DNA of 64,000 nt, taken from CAWBRT01 sp963791145. Its GTDB lineage: Bacteria; Acidobacteriota; Terriglobia; Terriglobales; Acidobacteriaceae. Positions 7,711 to 17,169 of the stretch are shown piece after piece. The notes under the pieces are model-generated. The model searched no databases. It had not been told where the DNA came from and saw nothing but the letters and a program-made list of their open reading frames with translations. Position 1 is the first letter of the stretch, and every line of letters starts with the position of its first letter. The stretch covers positions 124,001 through 188,000 of the forward strand of contig CAWBRT010000015.1 of assembly GCA_963791145.1 (NCBI GenBank). Direction: 5' to 3'. The translations under genes were made by a program, and so were the position numbers.

Positions 7711-8139
7711 TCAGCTTCCGGTCGGAATAATTCCCGCGTTCTCGACCATCAGGATCACCGTCCGCTCCAACGCGCGCGTACGATGGACCACTCCCTTGGG
7801 AACAACCATTCCCTGTCGCGGCGCGAGTTCCACGGTGCGAAACTTGCCGCTCTCTCCGGCAAGCAGTGCCTTTGCGCTGGCCGGCGTGGTTTCCAGATCG
7901 ATCAGCAACTTGCCGGCGACGGTGTAGAAGAACTCGTCATCCGCGTCGTGCTTGTGCCAGTGGTACTCTCCCTCGATCACGCCCAGGCGGACCACTGAGT
8001 CGTTCACCTGGCAGAGCGTCTGGTTGTACCACTTGAATTGGCAGGCATCGACAAGGGCTTTCTCGTCGATCACCTCCAGCGGCTGGTGAAGAATGTTGAG
8101 GCGCGTTTCGTAAGGGAAAGCGGAAGGAGAAGTTGGCAT
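7711..8139 (-). CDS. Cupin-domain protein
   Basis: A 142-residue single-domain cupin. Motif 1 is GEYHWHKHDADDEFFYTVAG (residues ~57-76), giving His, His and Glu metal ligands; motif 2 is PRQGMVVPKGVVHRTRA (~108-124) with the last His. It resembles the small cupins annotated as phosphomannose-isomerase-like or mannose-6-phosphate-isomerase-type proteins, but substrate cannot be told. Start is ATG 8139. It is flanked by palindromic repeats on both sides and has no obvious operon partner. Confidence 0.75.
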   Translation of the reverse strand: MPTSPSAFPYETRLNILHQPLEVIDEKALVDACQFKWYNQTLCQVNDSVVRLGVIEGEYHWHKHDADDEFFYTVAGKLLIDLETTPASAKALLAGESGKFRTVELAPRQGMVVPKGVVHRTRALERTVILMVENAGIIPTGS

Positions 8140-8165
8140 AGCATGCTCCTGGGTACTTCACCGGG

Positions 8166-8291
8166 GTCATCCTGAGGTGCAGCCGAAGGATCTGCTGTTC
8201 GTAAGTCCGTAAAAAGCAGATCCTTCGCGTCGCGGCCCGCCAAGAGCTGTTGGCAATCGAAGCCAACGAGCGGCCGCTAGCTCAGGATGAC
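8166..8291. repeat. Family C inverted repeat (GTCATCCTGAG...CTCAGGATGAC)
   Basis: Outer arms GTCATCCTGAGG (8166) and CTCAGGATGAC (8281-8291); inner arms GAAGGATCTGCT and AGCAGATCCTTCG. A second copy is at 25305-25458 and fragments near 27400, 31195 and 48460. Confidence 0.75.
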
Positions 8292-8395
8292 ACCTCGAGG
8301 TAGTCGGCCTGCCGCTGGCGTCAAACTGCATGACGCAAGGACAGGACCACCCGGCCTTTCAATCTTCAATCTGAAATCAAAAATCTGAAATGCGT

Positions 8396-9805
8396 CTACT
8401 CTCCCGCCACTGTCATGCCATCGATGCGGATGGTCGGGACAGGCCACTGGGCCGCGGAATTCCAGGTCGTTGCCGATTTCGGAGATGTTGTTGAGCATCT
8501 CCTTCAGATTGCCGGCCACGGTGATCTCTTCGACCGGGTAGGTGAGCTCGCCGCCCGAGATCCACAGTCCGCTCGCGCCGCGCGAGAAGTCGCCGGTCAC
8601 CAGGTTCACGCCGAAGCCGAGAAACTCGGTCACGTACAGGCCATCTTTTACCTCGGCGATGATCTCCTCGCGGCGTCTTCATGCCCGGCTGCAGGAAGAA
8701 GATTGCCGCAGCCGATGCCCGGTGTTCCCGCCAACCCGCGCGAGGCGTTGCCGGTCGTCTGCAAGCCAAGTTTCTTAGCGGCATAGGTATTCAGCAGGTA
8801 GGACTTCAGCACGCCCCGCTCGATCACCATGGTGCGCCGTGTGGGCACGCCTTCGCCATCGAACGGGCTGCTGCCGAAGCCGCCGGGGATGGTGCCGTCG
8901 TCGACCACCGTGATGTTCTCGCCGGCGATCTTCTCGCCCAGCTTGCCTGCCAGGAACGAAGCCTGGCGGTAGATGCTGTCGCCATTGGCGGCCTCGAAGA
9001 TGTGGTCCAGCAGCGAGCGGGCCACGTGCGGATCGAAGATGATGGGCACGCGCGTGGTCTTTACCTTGCGCGCTCCGATGCGCCGCAGCGTGCGGCGGGC
9101 CGCCGTCTGCCCGACCGATTCGGCCGATTCCAGCTTGCGTCAGCGGTGCGCGCCACCGAGTACCAGTAGTCGCGCTGCATGTTGTCCTTATCGTCGCGCG
9201 CGATGGGCACGGCGGAAACCGAGCAGTAGGAGCGCTGGTACTCGCCCACGAATCCGTGCGAGTTGGCCAGCACCTTGCGCCCGATGGCGGCATCGAAGGA
9301 GCCGCCTTCGGAGTTCGAGATGCGCGGGTCGAAATCGAGCGCCGCCCGCTCGGCTCGGCGGGCATAGTCGATGCGTTCGGCGGTGTCGAGCGAGTAGACG
9401 TCGTCGTAATAGAGATCGAGATCGCCGGGAATCTTGCCCAGCTGCGAAGCCTCGGGAAGGCTCGCCACCGGATCTTCCGAGGTGACTTTGGCCAGCTCCA
9501 GCGCCGAGTTGACCATCTTCTCGACGCCCTCGCGCGACAGATCGCTGGTCCAGGTGCTGGCCGCGCGCTGCCCGACGAAGACGCGCATCCCCGAGCGCCT
9601 TGCTGCCCGACTTCCTTCAGGGTCTCCACCTCGCCCAGGCGCACCACGGTGGAGAACTCCGAGCCTTCGCGCACCACGCACTCGGCCGCCGCTGCGCCCC
9701 GCTGCATGGCACGCTTTACCGCTTCGCTGGCAATTTCCTTCAGGTCGGTGGCGCAGGCTCAGCCGTCTTCGGCTTGGTATCCGCGGTAGTGGTTTCGGTC
9801 TTCAT
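8396..9805 (-). CDS. pmbA: TldD/PmbA-family metalloprotease, PmbA type (several frameshifts)
   Basis: Partner of TldD; together they form a heteromeric zinc protease that degrades unfolded peptides and matures some ribosomal peptides. Pieces in different frames align end to end: start MKTETTTADTKPKTAEPAP (ATG 9805); DLKEIASEAVKRAMQRG; ECVVREGSEFSTVVRLGEVETL; GMRVFVGQRAASTWTSDLS to DYWYSVART; KLESAESVGQTAARRTLRRI; IIFDPHVARSLLDHIFEA to NASRG; FLGFGVNLVTGDFSRGASG; and TIRIDGMTVAGE ending at 8396. At least five single-base shifts are required (near 9760, 9600, 9135, 8690 and 8430). The PmbA subunit lacks the HEXXH motif, as here. Adjacent to tldD. Error or decay cannot be separated from sequence alone. 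Confidence 0.78.
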
Positions 9806-11235
9806 CGCCCGCCTCCCGTACCGCCCACGGTCAGGCGGTCCACCTTCAAGGTCGGAATGCCCACGCCTACCGGCACCGACTGGCCGTCCTTGCCGCAGGT
9901 GCCGACGCCCTCGTCCAGCTTGAGATCGTTGCCGACCATGCTAACCTTGGTCAGCACGTCGGGGCCGTTGCCGATCAGGGTCGCGTTCTTCAGCGGCGCA
10001 GTGATCTTGCCATCCTCGATCAGGTAGGCCTCGGAGGCCGAGAAGACGAACTTGCCATTGGTGATGTCCACCTGCCCGCCGCCGAAGTTCACCGCATAGA
10101 CGCCGTGCTTCACCGAGCGCAGGATGTCCTCGGGCGAGTCCTCGCCGGCCAGCATATAGGTGTTGGTCATGCGCGGCATGGGAATGTGCTCGTAGCTCTC
10201 GCGGCGTCCGTTGCCGGTGTTGGGCAGCTTCATCAGCTTGGCCGAGAGCTTGTCGCTCAGGTAGCCCTTCAGGATTCCCTTCTCGATCAGCACGGTGTTG
10301 CTGGTGGCGTTGCCCTCGTCGTCCACGTTGAGCGAGCCGCGGCGGCCGGGCAGGGTGCCGTTGTCGACCACCGTGCACTTGTCGCTGGCCACGCGCCGGC
10401 CCAGCAGACCGGAGAAGGCGGAGGTCTGCTTGCGATTGAAGTCGGCCTCCAGCCCGTGCCCGATGGCCTCGTGCAGCAGGATGCCGGGCCAGCCCGGCCC
10501 GAGCACCACCTCCATCTCGCCGGCGGGGCACTCGCGCGCGTCCAGCTGAATCATCGCCTGGCGCGCGGCTTCGCCGGCGAAGTGCTCGGGAGTCTTCTCC
10601 GTCAGAAACACTTCATGCCCGTGCCGCCCGCCGCCGCCGGCGGTGCCGCGGGCCGAGTTCTCGCCCGACTTGGCGATGACAAAGACGCTCATGCGCGACA
10701 GCGGCTGCACGTCCTCGGCAAAGGTGCCGTCGGAGCCGATGATGAGAACCCGGCGCAGCTCCTCGGCGTAGCTGGCGCGAACTTCCTTGATCGCGCGAAT
10801 CGTAAGCCCGGGCGGCACGGTCGGCGCGCAGCACCAGCTCGACCTTGGCGGCGATCTCCGCATCGATCGGCGTGGCCGGATAGAGATTGTGGGCCGAGCT
10901 TCTGCTTGAGGCTGACCGTCGGCGATCTTCGACGGACCCTGCGCGATCAGCGCCGCCGTGCGCGCCGCGTGCAGAATGCGTTCCGGCGCCAAGTCATCCG
11001 TGTAGGCGTAGCCGGTGCGCTCGCCGGCAATGACGCGCACCCCGCAGCCGGCCGCTATGCCCTGCGAAGCGGACTTCACCATCGACTCGTCGAGGCTCAG
11101 CGTGGTGGCCGTCATGTATTCGAAATAGAGGTCGGCGTAGTCTCCGCCGGCTGACAGCGCGGCCGCCAGGTAGCGCTGCACGTCGGGCTCATTCAGTCCG
11201 TACTTCTGGAAAAAGAAATGCTTGTCCATGGTCAT
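9802..11235 (-). CDS. tldD: TldD metalloprotease subunit
   Basis: Catalytic subunit of the TldD-PmbA zinc protease, about 477 residues. The metal site is HEAIGH in LLHEAIGHGLEADF; the C-terminal part shows VDNGTLPGRRGSLNVDDEG, EKGILKGYLSD and IEDGKITAPLKNATLIGNGP, all family hallmarks. Start ATG 11235 (MTMDKHFFFQKYG). The stop overlaps the pmbA start region by 4 bases, so the two are co-translated. Oddity: nucleotides about 10793-10905 are read in the wrong frame; the alternative frame gives SSAHNLYPATPIDAEIAAK and VELVLRADRAARAYDSR, as expected. Two opposite indels therefore cancel, leaving an open but locally scrambled frame. Confidence 0.92.
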   Translation of the reverse strand: MTMDKHFFFQKYGLNEPDVQRYLAAALSAGGDYADLYFEYMTATTLSLDESMVKSASQGIAAGCGVRVIAGERTGYAYTDDLAPERILHAARTAALIAQGPSKIADGQPQAEARPTISIRPRRSMRRSPPRSSWCCAPTVPPGLTIRAIKEVRASYAEELRRVLIIGSDGTFAEDVQPLSRMSVFVIAKSGENSARGTAGGGGRHGHEVFLTEKTPEHFAGEAARQAMIQLDARECPAGEMEVVLGPGWPGILLHEAIGHGLEADFNRKQTSAFSGLLGRRVASDKCTVVDNGTLPGRRGSLNVDDEGNATSNTVLIEKGILKGYLSDKLSAKLMKLPNTGNGRRESYEHIPMPRMTNTYMLAGEDSPEDILRSVKHGVYAVNFGGGQVDITNGKFVFSASEAYLIEDGKITAPLKNATLIGNGPDVLTKVSMVGNDLKLDEGVGTCGKDGQSVPVGVGIPTLKVDRLTVGGTGGGR

Positions 11236-11543
11236 ACCTGATTGGATGCCCAGGGTCGCCGGAGGGCTCCGGCAGGCGGGGCAATCCATCGATTATCCCA
11301 CACGGGCAGGCGTTGGTAGCGCCAGGCCCTTGCCGCACGGGACCGGGTGCCCCAGGTCCCGCGCCGCGCTGTTCGGCGCTGACCTGGGGAAAGCCTCACA
11401 TCCGTCAACGCAGGCAGCCATGGACCACCCTCCGGAAAACTACGTTTCACGTTTCTCGTTTCAAGTTTCACGTAGGAAAAGGCTCAGGCTGCTGTCCCAT
11501 ATCTGCACAGCAGGGAAAGTCTTTGCCGACAGTACCCCAAAAT
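11236..11543. other. Intergenic region with a family A palindrome
   Basis: About 308 bases between divergent tldD and the nuclease-like gene. It holds a family A palindrome at 11346-11389 (GTGCCCCAGGTCcCGCGCCG / CGGCGCtGACCTGGGG) and a GTTTCACGTTTC word array at 11446-11476. Nothing else recognised. Confidence 0.5.
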
Positions 11544-13208
11544 ATGATTTTTCCGCCGGACGGCCTGTGGAACAATGTCCAGCGCGGAACAAACCTCGTG
11601 CCACCGCCCCTCCATCAACTCGTCTCCGAGCGGCTGAATGCATTGCTGGCGGAAGCCGGCTCGCCGCTGGTCGTCGAAAACGGCGAGGTGCTCTTCGATC
11701 TCGGCACGGCCAAGTTCGCCGTGCGTCAGGAGGGCGCGCGATGCGTCCTCGAAATCTGGTCGGAGGAGCGCAATATTGTGCGCCGCGTCGTGAGCGCCGA
11801 GGTGAAAAACGAAATCCTCAAGCTCGAGGTGCTGCGCTTCGGCCAAAGCAAGCCTGGCAAACTTGAAATTTATATCGATCCGAATCCGGGCGCGGCGGCA
11901 GGCAACGCCGGTGCCAAGCGCGCTGCCCGGGCGCAGTTCCAGCGCCTGCTGCGACGCCTGGTGGAAAAGTCCCGTCCCGGATGGAAGATTCAGAGCCTGG
12001 TTGCGGCTGCCGACCTGGAGCACTCTTTCGGTCCAGCCTATGTGCGCGGGCTCATCCGCCGCGGCACGGCGGCCATGGCCGTGGTGGGCGTCGGCCCCGC
12101 TGAGGCGCAGGCCACCGTCGAAGGAGCCGTTTCCACCGCCGTGCTTTGGCTGGAGTACTGCCGCGAGCATTACGCCGATCGCATGCATGTGGAAGGCGCG
12201 CGCCTGTTCATTCCCCGGGGACGCTCCGGCGTGGTGCGACTGCGCTTGTCGCACCTGAACCACGAGCTCGCCAAATGGGAGCTGTGCGAATTCGACCGGC
12301 AGACGGAAACGCTGGAAGAGATCAGCGCTCGCGACGCCGGAAACTTCTCCACCCGGCTGGTGCAGGCGCCCGACTGCGCGCGAGCGCGCGAGAGGTTTTC
12401 GCAGGCCATTGAGCTGGTACGACGGATTTCGCCTTGCGCCGAAGCCGAGGTCGTCTCGGCGGGTGAAATCTCCTTCCGCTATCACGGCCTGGAATTCGCC
12501 CGCGCCACTATGCGCGAAGTTCCGGATTCGTTTCGCACCGAACCGCAGTTGTCGTTCGTAGACCTGGAGAATCCCGGAGGCGGCGAAATCGTGGTCGGCC
12601 CGGCGACGGAAGAGAAGTTCCGCGACTTCGTGGAACGTGTCTGCCTGGCGCGTGACGGCGCACCGGCCTCTCCGGCGGACGTAGATGTTGCTTTCCCGGA
12701 GGGAATGGCACGGGCGCATCCGCTCTATCGCGCCTCGCCCGAGCGCTGGCTGGAGGCAAGCGTGCGGCGCGATCCTAGCATCCTCGACGAGCGGCTCGAT
12801 CCGGCTGCCGTCTACGCGCAGGTGCCGGCCTTCGCCGCGACCGATCGCGCCATGATCGACCTGCTGGGCGTCACCCGCCAGGGCCGGCTCGCCGTCATCG
12901 AGCTGAAGGCCGAAGAGGACATTCATCTTCCCCTGCAAGGGCTCGACTACTGGGCGCGCGTGCGCTGGCATCAGCAGCGCGGCGAGTTTCAGCGCTTCGG
13001 GTACTTTCCCGGGCGCGAGCTCACCGACGAGCCGCCGTTGCTGCTGATGGCCGCACCCTGCCTGCACGTGCATCCCACCACCGATTGCCTGCTGCGCCAT
13101 CTCTCGCCGGCCATCGAATGGAAACTCCTGGGCTTGGACGAGCACTGGCGGCAACAGGTACGGGTAATCTTTCGCAAAACGGAACAGGGTGTAGGGGTTA
13201 GGGGCTGA
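11544..13208 (+). CDS. Conserved protein with C-terminal PD-(D/E)XK-like nuclease motif
   Basis: A 554-residue protein of unknown function. The N-terminal 400 residues match no family I recognise; they contain alternating acidic and basic stretches (LRRLVEKSRPGWKIQSLVAA; VVRLRLSHLNHELAKWELCE). Around residues 437-456 it reads MIDLLGVTRQGRLAVIELKA, the core of PD-(D/E)XK folds: Asp after a hydrophobic strand, then ExK (VIELKA), followed by a helix with QGLDYWARVRW, as in DUF91/NucS-like nucleases. Start ATG 11544 is chosen because upstream sequence is repeat-derived. The last residues (EQGVGVRG) are encoded by a TTAGGGG-type repeat word. Nuclease activity is inference. Confidence 0.6.
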   Translation: MIFPPDGLWNNVQRGTNLVPPPLHQLVSERLNALLAEAGSPLVVENGEVLFDLGTAKFAVRQEGARCVLEIWSEERNIVRRVVSAEVKNEILKLEVLRFGQSKPGKLEIYIDPNPGAAAGNAGAKRAARAQFQRLLRRLVEKSRPGWKIQSLVAAADLEHSFGPAYVRGLIRRGTAAMAVVGVGPAEAQATVEGAVSTAVLWLEYCREHYADRMHVEGARLFIPRGRSGVVRLRLSHLNHELAKWELCEFDRQTETLEEISARDAGNFSTRLVQAPDCARARERFSQAIELVRRISPCAEAEVVSAGEISFRYHGLEFARATMREVPDSFRTEPQLSFVDLENPGGGEIVVGPATEEKFRDFVERVCLARDGAPASPADVDVAFPEGMARAHPLYRASPERWLEASVRRDPSILDERLDPAAVYAQVPAFAATDRAMIDLLGVTRQGRLAVIELKAEEDIHLPLQGLDYWARVRWHQQRGEFQRFGYFPGRELTDEPPLLLMAAPCLHVHPTTDCLLRHLSPAIEWKLLGLDEHWRQQVRVIFRKTEQGVGVRG

Positions 13209-13478
13209 GGAATTAGAGACTGCTTATTCATAATCGTGCATCGAGTAACCATAGGAGACCGCTGGAGTTGTACCGCGGTTAAGCGGAAAGGATACGCTCG
13301 CAGCTTGTCCCCTATTTGCTGCAATACCCGCGCGATGTGCGAAATTTATTCTCCGTTCTTTGGAACTGCGAATCTAACCATGTGGATCGTTCGTTTGGGG
13401 CCTGCGTTTTCATCACCCCATCTGGATCACGGGGCCTGCGGTGATGATCTGCACCTTTTGGAGTGAAAAGCAGCAAAC

Positions 13479-13934
13479 ATGATAAAGAAAACTGTTCCCC
13501 GATCCTACGACGAAGCCATCAGTTGGCTGCGCGGCCACGGCTTCGAGTTGCTGGAGCCGCCCGGCATCGCCACCCGCGTGTTCCTGAAGAAGTACAAGGT
13601 TTCAGCGGCCATCGAGATGAGCCCGGATGGCGGCGTGCGCATCTTCGCCTATCCGGGAAACTTGATTGGCGGCGAGATCGCCAAGCTGGTTGACCGCGGC
13701 TATCAGAAGTTCCTCAAGACCTCCAAGCTGGAGGTACCGGCCACCGCCGAGCACTTGCAGGCCCTGCATCGCTTCACCGAAGAACTGAAGGAGGCGATCG
13801 GAGCCAGCAGCCTCTATAACGAGTCGCTCGGCACGGTCAGCGAGTCCTACCGCTATGACCGGGTTGTCGATCGTGATCTGCCCGCCCCCGCCCGCCCCTC
13901 GCGTCCGTGGGAGCGCAAGACGAAGCCCGCCTGA
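13479..13934 (+). CDS. Conserved hypothetical protein
   Basis: A 151-residue soluble protein beginning MIKKTVPRSYDEAISWLRGH. No membrane segment or signal peptide. The middle (GIATRVFLKKYKVSAAIEMS, then GGVRIFAYPGNLIGGEIAKL) looks like a small alpha/beta domain, followed by a helix-rich part and a Pro/Arg-rich tail. Family not recognised; the compact, complete frame and codon use like its neighbours make it a real gene. The 270 bases before it hold no convincing feature. It lies upstream of the ABC ATPase on the same strand, with a 105-base gap. Confidence 0.6.
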   Translation: MIKKTVPRSYDEAISWLRGHGFELLEPPGIATRVFLKKYKVSAAIEMSPDGGVRIFAYPGNLIGGEIAKLVDRGYQKFLKTSKLEVPATAEHLQALHRFTEELKEAIGASSLYNESLGTVSESYRYDRVVDRDLPAPARPSRPWERKTKPA

Positions 13935-14039
13935 TGACTTCGTAGTCCTGGCTCTACCGCCCGGCTTCGACCCGCCATACAACCCCGGTCCCTGCTGCGG
14001 CCTTAATCTGCCTGCAGTCCTTGCCCTGCGATACCATGA

Positions 14040-15038
14040 ATGAGGATGCCTTCCTTGCTTGAAGTCCAACAGCTCGACGTCGACTTCCCGGCTTCAACCC
14101 GGCAAGGCGGGTCGCCCGGGGCCCGCGCCGCTGCGGTGCGCGATGTCAGTTTTGAGATTTCAAGAGGAGAGGTTCTGGGACTGGTGGGCGAATCGGGCTC
14201 GGGCAAATCGGTTACCGCCTTGGCCATCATGCGCCTGTTGCCCGAGGCGGCGCGCGTCGCCGGCGCCATCCGGCTGGAAGGGCGCGATCTGCCGGGGCTC
14301 TCCGCGGCTGAGATGCGCAAGCTGCGCGGCGCACGGCTTGCCATGATCTTTCAGGAGCCCATGACCGCTTTGAATCCGGTGATGTGCATCGGCGATCAGA
14401 TTGCCGAAGCCATTGCCGCCCACGGCAAAGAGCGCCTGAGCGGCAACGATCTTATCCGGCGCGCCATTGCAGCCCTGCGCGAAGTGGCCATCCCCGATGC
14501 GGAGCGGCGCTGGCGCGATTATCCGCACCAGCTCTCCGGCGGTCAGCGGCAGCGCGTCATGATTGCCATGGCCATCGTGAACCGCCCGGCTCTGCTGATC
14601 GCTGACGAGCCCAGCACCGCCCTCGACGTCACCATACAGGCGCAGATCCTGGAACTGCTGGCCGAGCTGCGCCGGCGGCTGGGGCTGGCCATGCTCTTCA
14701 TCTCGCATGATCTGGCCGTGGTCTCGCAGGTTGCCGACCGCGTCGCCGTCCTGTACGGCGGCAGCATCGTGGAGACGGCGCCGGTGCGCGAACTGTTTCT
14801 GCGCCCCGCGCATCCTTATACTCGCGGTCTGCTGGACTCGGTTCCCACGCTGGCCAGCGATCGCCGCCGGCCTTTGCGAACGATTGAGGGCGCGGCGGCT
14901 GCGGCTTCCGCGCTGCCGTCCGGTTGCGTCTTCGAACCGCGCTGTGAATTTCGCACCGCCGAATGCGCCTGTTCTTTCCCTCCGCTGCTGGAAGTAAGTC
15001 CCGGACACTGGGCACGATGTCCGGTAATCAATGGATAG
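14040..15038 (+). CDS. Oligopeptide/dipeptide ABC transporter ATP-binding protein
   Basis: A 332-residue DppD/OppD-type ATPase that would energise peptide or nickel uptake. Seen: Walker A GESGSGKS (~50-57), Q-loop MIFQEPMTALNP (~102), signature LSGGQRQRVMIAMA (~165), Walker B LLIADEPSTALDV (~185), H-loop ISHDLAVV (~221), and the C-terminal oligopeptide domain with a Cys cluster (SGCVFEPRCEFRTAECAC) that in relatives can bind an iron-sulfur cluster. No permease or binding protein is nearby, so it is an orphan here. Its stop overlaps the DUF2127 start by 8 bases, so the two are probably co-transcribed. Confidence 0.9.
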   Translation: MRMPSLLEVQQLDVDFPASTRQGGSPGARAAAVRDVSFEISRGEVLGLVGESGSGKSVTALAIMRLLPEAARVAGAIRLEGRDLPGLSAAEMRKLRGARLAMIFQEPMTALNPVMCIGDQIAEAIAAHGKERLSGNDLIRRAIAALREVAIPDAERRWRDYPHQLSGGQRQRVMIAMAIVNRPALLIADEPSTALDVTIQAQILELLAELRRRLGLAMLFISHDLAVVSQVADRVAVLYGGSIVETAPVRELFLRPAHPYTRGLLDSVPTLASDRRRPLRTIEGAAAAASALPSGCVFEPRCEFRTAECACSFPPLLEVSPGHWARCPVING

Positions 15039-15571
15039 CACACAGCCAACGCGCGAGATGAAGGCTCCGTCCCACAGCCGTGCCAACCTGCGCGCCTTGC
15101 GCAGCGTGGCGGCATTGGAATTCCTCAAGGGCTTGCTGGTCGTGGCGGCCGGCCTGGCGTTGCTTTCGCTCTCCCGCCGCGACCTGGGAGTTGAATTCAT
15201 CACCTCAGATCTGCTGCACCTGCTGCATCTCAATCCAGACTGGCACATCTCAGTCTTTCTGTTGCGCACGGCCGCGCGGCTGCAACACGCCAATCACACT
15301 ACCGTGATGGCGGCCTTTATCATCTACCCCACCTTGCGCTTCGTGGAAGCATACGGCCTGTGGCGAGAGCGCGCCTGGGCGGAGTGGTTTGCCCTGATCT
15401 CCGGCTCTGCTTATCTTCCCTTTGAAATCGCCAGCCTGGCTCACAAGCTACACGGGAGTCAGGCTGGCCATCCTGTTGATCAATATTGCCATCGTGCTTT
15501 ACATGGCTTACCTGCGGCTGGGACGCTTCGCGCACCGAACCAGGAGTGGCGCCAAATCCACCTCGGATTGA
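15031..15571 (+). CDS. DUF2127 family membrane protein (frameshift near the C-terminus)
   Basis: About 180 residues of a small integral membrane protein with four predicted hydrophobic segments (FLKGLLVVAAGLALLSL; TTVMAAFIIYPTLRFVEAY; AEWFALISGSAYLPFEIA; and, in the shifted frame, LAILLINIAIVLYMAYL). The WRERAWAEWFALIS-type pattern is characteristic of DUF2127. The primary frame loses the last helix after HKLH (about 15460); a one-base shift restores LAILLINIAIVLYMAYLRLG and ends at TGA 15571. Function unknown. It overlaps the preceding ABC ATPase gene. Confidence 0.7.
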
Positions 15572-15701
15572 GTTAGGCAGTTCATGCTGCCGCGCGATGG
15601 CCGTTTCACGTTTCAAGTTTCACGTTTCACGACTCCCAACCCGGAAACGTGGGGTCGCCGACATGACATCCTTTTCGGCTGCAGCCACTTCGAAACCGCT
15701 G

Positions 15702-15707
15702 TAGACT
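15702..15707 (+). promoter_or_regulatory. -10-like box of a leaderless start (UvrC-like gene)
   Basis: TAGACT, 7 nt before GTG 15715. No ribosome binding site is visible. Confidence 0.3.
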
Positions 15708-15714
15708 AGCGACC

Positions 15715-17136
15715 GTGCTCAGCCATCGCCTCGAATTTCACCCCGAAGATGACGAGCAGTTCTTCGCGCAACTGCCGGACGCGCCGGCTGTGTTTGCGCT
15801 TCGTAGCGAGCAGGCGCAGAGCGAGGCTTACATCAGCAAGACGGCCAACCTGCGCCGACGGGCGCGCCGTTTGCTGGCGCAGTCCGGTCTTACCGCCAGG
15901 GAATCCGCTGCCGTACCCGAGGAAGCGGCTTCTTCTGTCGGTACTTCGGGGGCGGCATCTGCAGGCGCGACGACCCAGGACGGGTCCCCACCAGGTGCTG
16001 TATTCGCGCCTGCCGGAGTAGAAGGACGCCGGCTCAATCTTCGTCACCGGGTGCGCTGGCTTGAGTACTCGCCGACCGGCTCCGACTTTGAATCGGGATT
16101 TCTGCTCTACAAGCTCTTGCGCCGCGAATTCCCGCAGGCGTATCAGAAACGGCTGCGGCTGCGACCCGCTCCGCTGTTGCGGCTGATTTTGGAGAACCGC
16201 TACCCGCGCCTGGTGGTTACCGCCCGCATCAGCGGCCGGCAGGGCCCCTCGGACAATGCGGCTTTTCCCTTTGCCGGGGCGCGGTCCGCCTACTATGGAC
16301 CGTTTCCCACGCGCGCGGCGGCGGAAAAGTACGCCAATGACGTCCTCGACTTGTTCAAGGTCCGCCGCTGCGTGGAAGAGCTGAATCCTGATCCGGCGTT
16401 TCCGGGCTGCATTTATTCGGAGATGAAGATGTGCCTGGCGCCCTGTTTCCGCGGCTGCACGGACGAAGCCTACGCGGAAGAGGTGACGCGGCTGGAACAG
16501 TTCCTTTCGACGGGCGGGCGATCGCTGTTGTATGCCGTGGCGGCCGAGCGCGACCGCGCCAGCGAGCAGCTCGAATTCGAGGCGGCCTCGGCCCTGCACA
16601 CGCGTTTTGAGCGCATTCAGGCGCTCATCCGTGAACTCCCGGAGATCGTCCGTCGCCTGGATCGCCTGCGCGGGCTGATGATCCAGCCCGCCGCGCAGGC
16701 GGGAGCGGTAGCGCTGTTCGCTATCGAGGCGGGAAGTATCTCCGAGCCAATCCTCTTCGCTCCGGCGGCCACAACGCCCCTGCCCACCTCTGTTGCATCC
16801 CCGGCAGACGCCGCACCCGCGCCCGCTTCGCCAAAGGCAGCGCCACATTCGCATTCCATCGAGGCACGGCTAAGCGAGACGCTGGCTGCCGCTCCGGCCG
16901 TGCAACTCCGCTCGGCACAGGAAGCCATGGAGCACCTGGCCATCCTGAAGCGCTGGTACTACCGCAGCTCTAAGGTGGGTGAGCTTTTCTTGAGCGACGA
17001 GAAGGGCGAGCTTCCGATGCGCCGCATCGTGCGCGGCGTGGCTCGCGTTCTGAAGGGGGAAGCGCCCCAGCCGGATTTGCCTGAAATGGCGCGGGATTAC
17101 TGGATCCATCGCGGCCGGGAGGCGGAGATCAAGTAG
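15715..17136 (+). CDS. UvrC-like GIY-YIG protein lacking the C-terminal nuclease domain
   Basis: A 473-residue relative of UvrC, the endonuclease of nucleotide excision repair. The N-terminus is a degenerate GIY-YIG module (AVFALR...AYISKTANLRRRARRLL) followed by a 40-residue Ala/Gly/Ser/Pro-rich insertion (~70-105). Then come the UvrC-type helices and Cys cluster (GPFPTRAAAEKYANDVLDLF, CIYSEMKMCLAPC, ~185-245) and a UvrB-binding coiled coil (FEAASALHTRFERIQAL). The RNase-H-like nuclease and helix-hairpin-helix domains of true UvrC (about 600 residues) are absent. In related bacteria such short paralogues coexist with full UvrC; activity is unknown. Start GTG 15715 with TAGACT 7 nt upstream. 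Confidence 0.75.
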   Translation: MLSHRLEFHPEDDEQFFAQLPDAPAVFALRSEQAQSEAYISKTANLRRRARRLLAQSGLTARESAAVPEEAASSVGTSGAASAGATTQDGSPPGAVFAPAGVEGRRLNLRHRVRWLEYSPTGSDFESGFLLYKLLRREFPQAYQKRLRLRPAPLLRLILENRYPRLVVTARISGRQGPSDNAAFPFAGARSAYYGPFPTRAAAEKYANDVLDLFKVRRCVEELNPDPAFPGCIYSEMKMCLAPCFRGCTDEAYAEEVTRLEQFLSTGGRSLLYAVAAERDRASEQLEFEAASALHTRFERIQALIRELPEIVRRLDRLRGLMIQPAAQAGAVALFAIEAGSISEPILFAPAATTPLPTSVASPADAAPAPASPKAAPHSHSIEARLSETLAAAPAVQLRSAQEAMEHLAILKRWYYRSSKVGELFLSDEKGELPMRRIVRGVARVLKGEAPQPDLPEMARDYWIHRGREAEIK

Positions 17137-17169
17137 CGCGGGGCAAAGTTCAGGAACGTACGCGAAACT

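Noticed and set aside
13236..13466. Possible 76-codon gene upstream of the conserved hypothetical
   Set aside because: Cys/Arg-rich composition, no ribosome binding site and no recognised motif.
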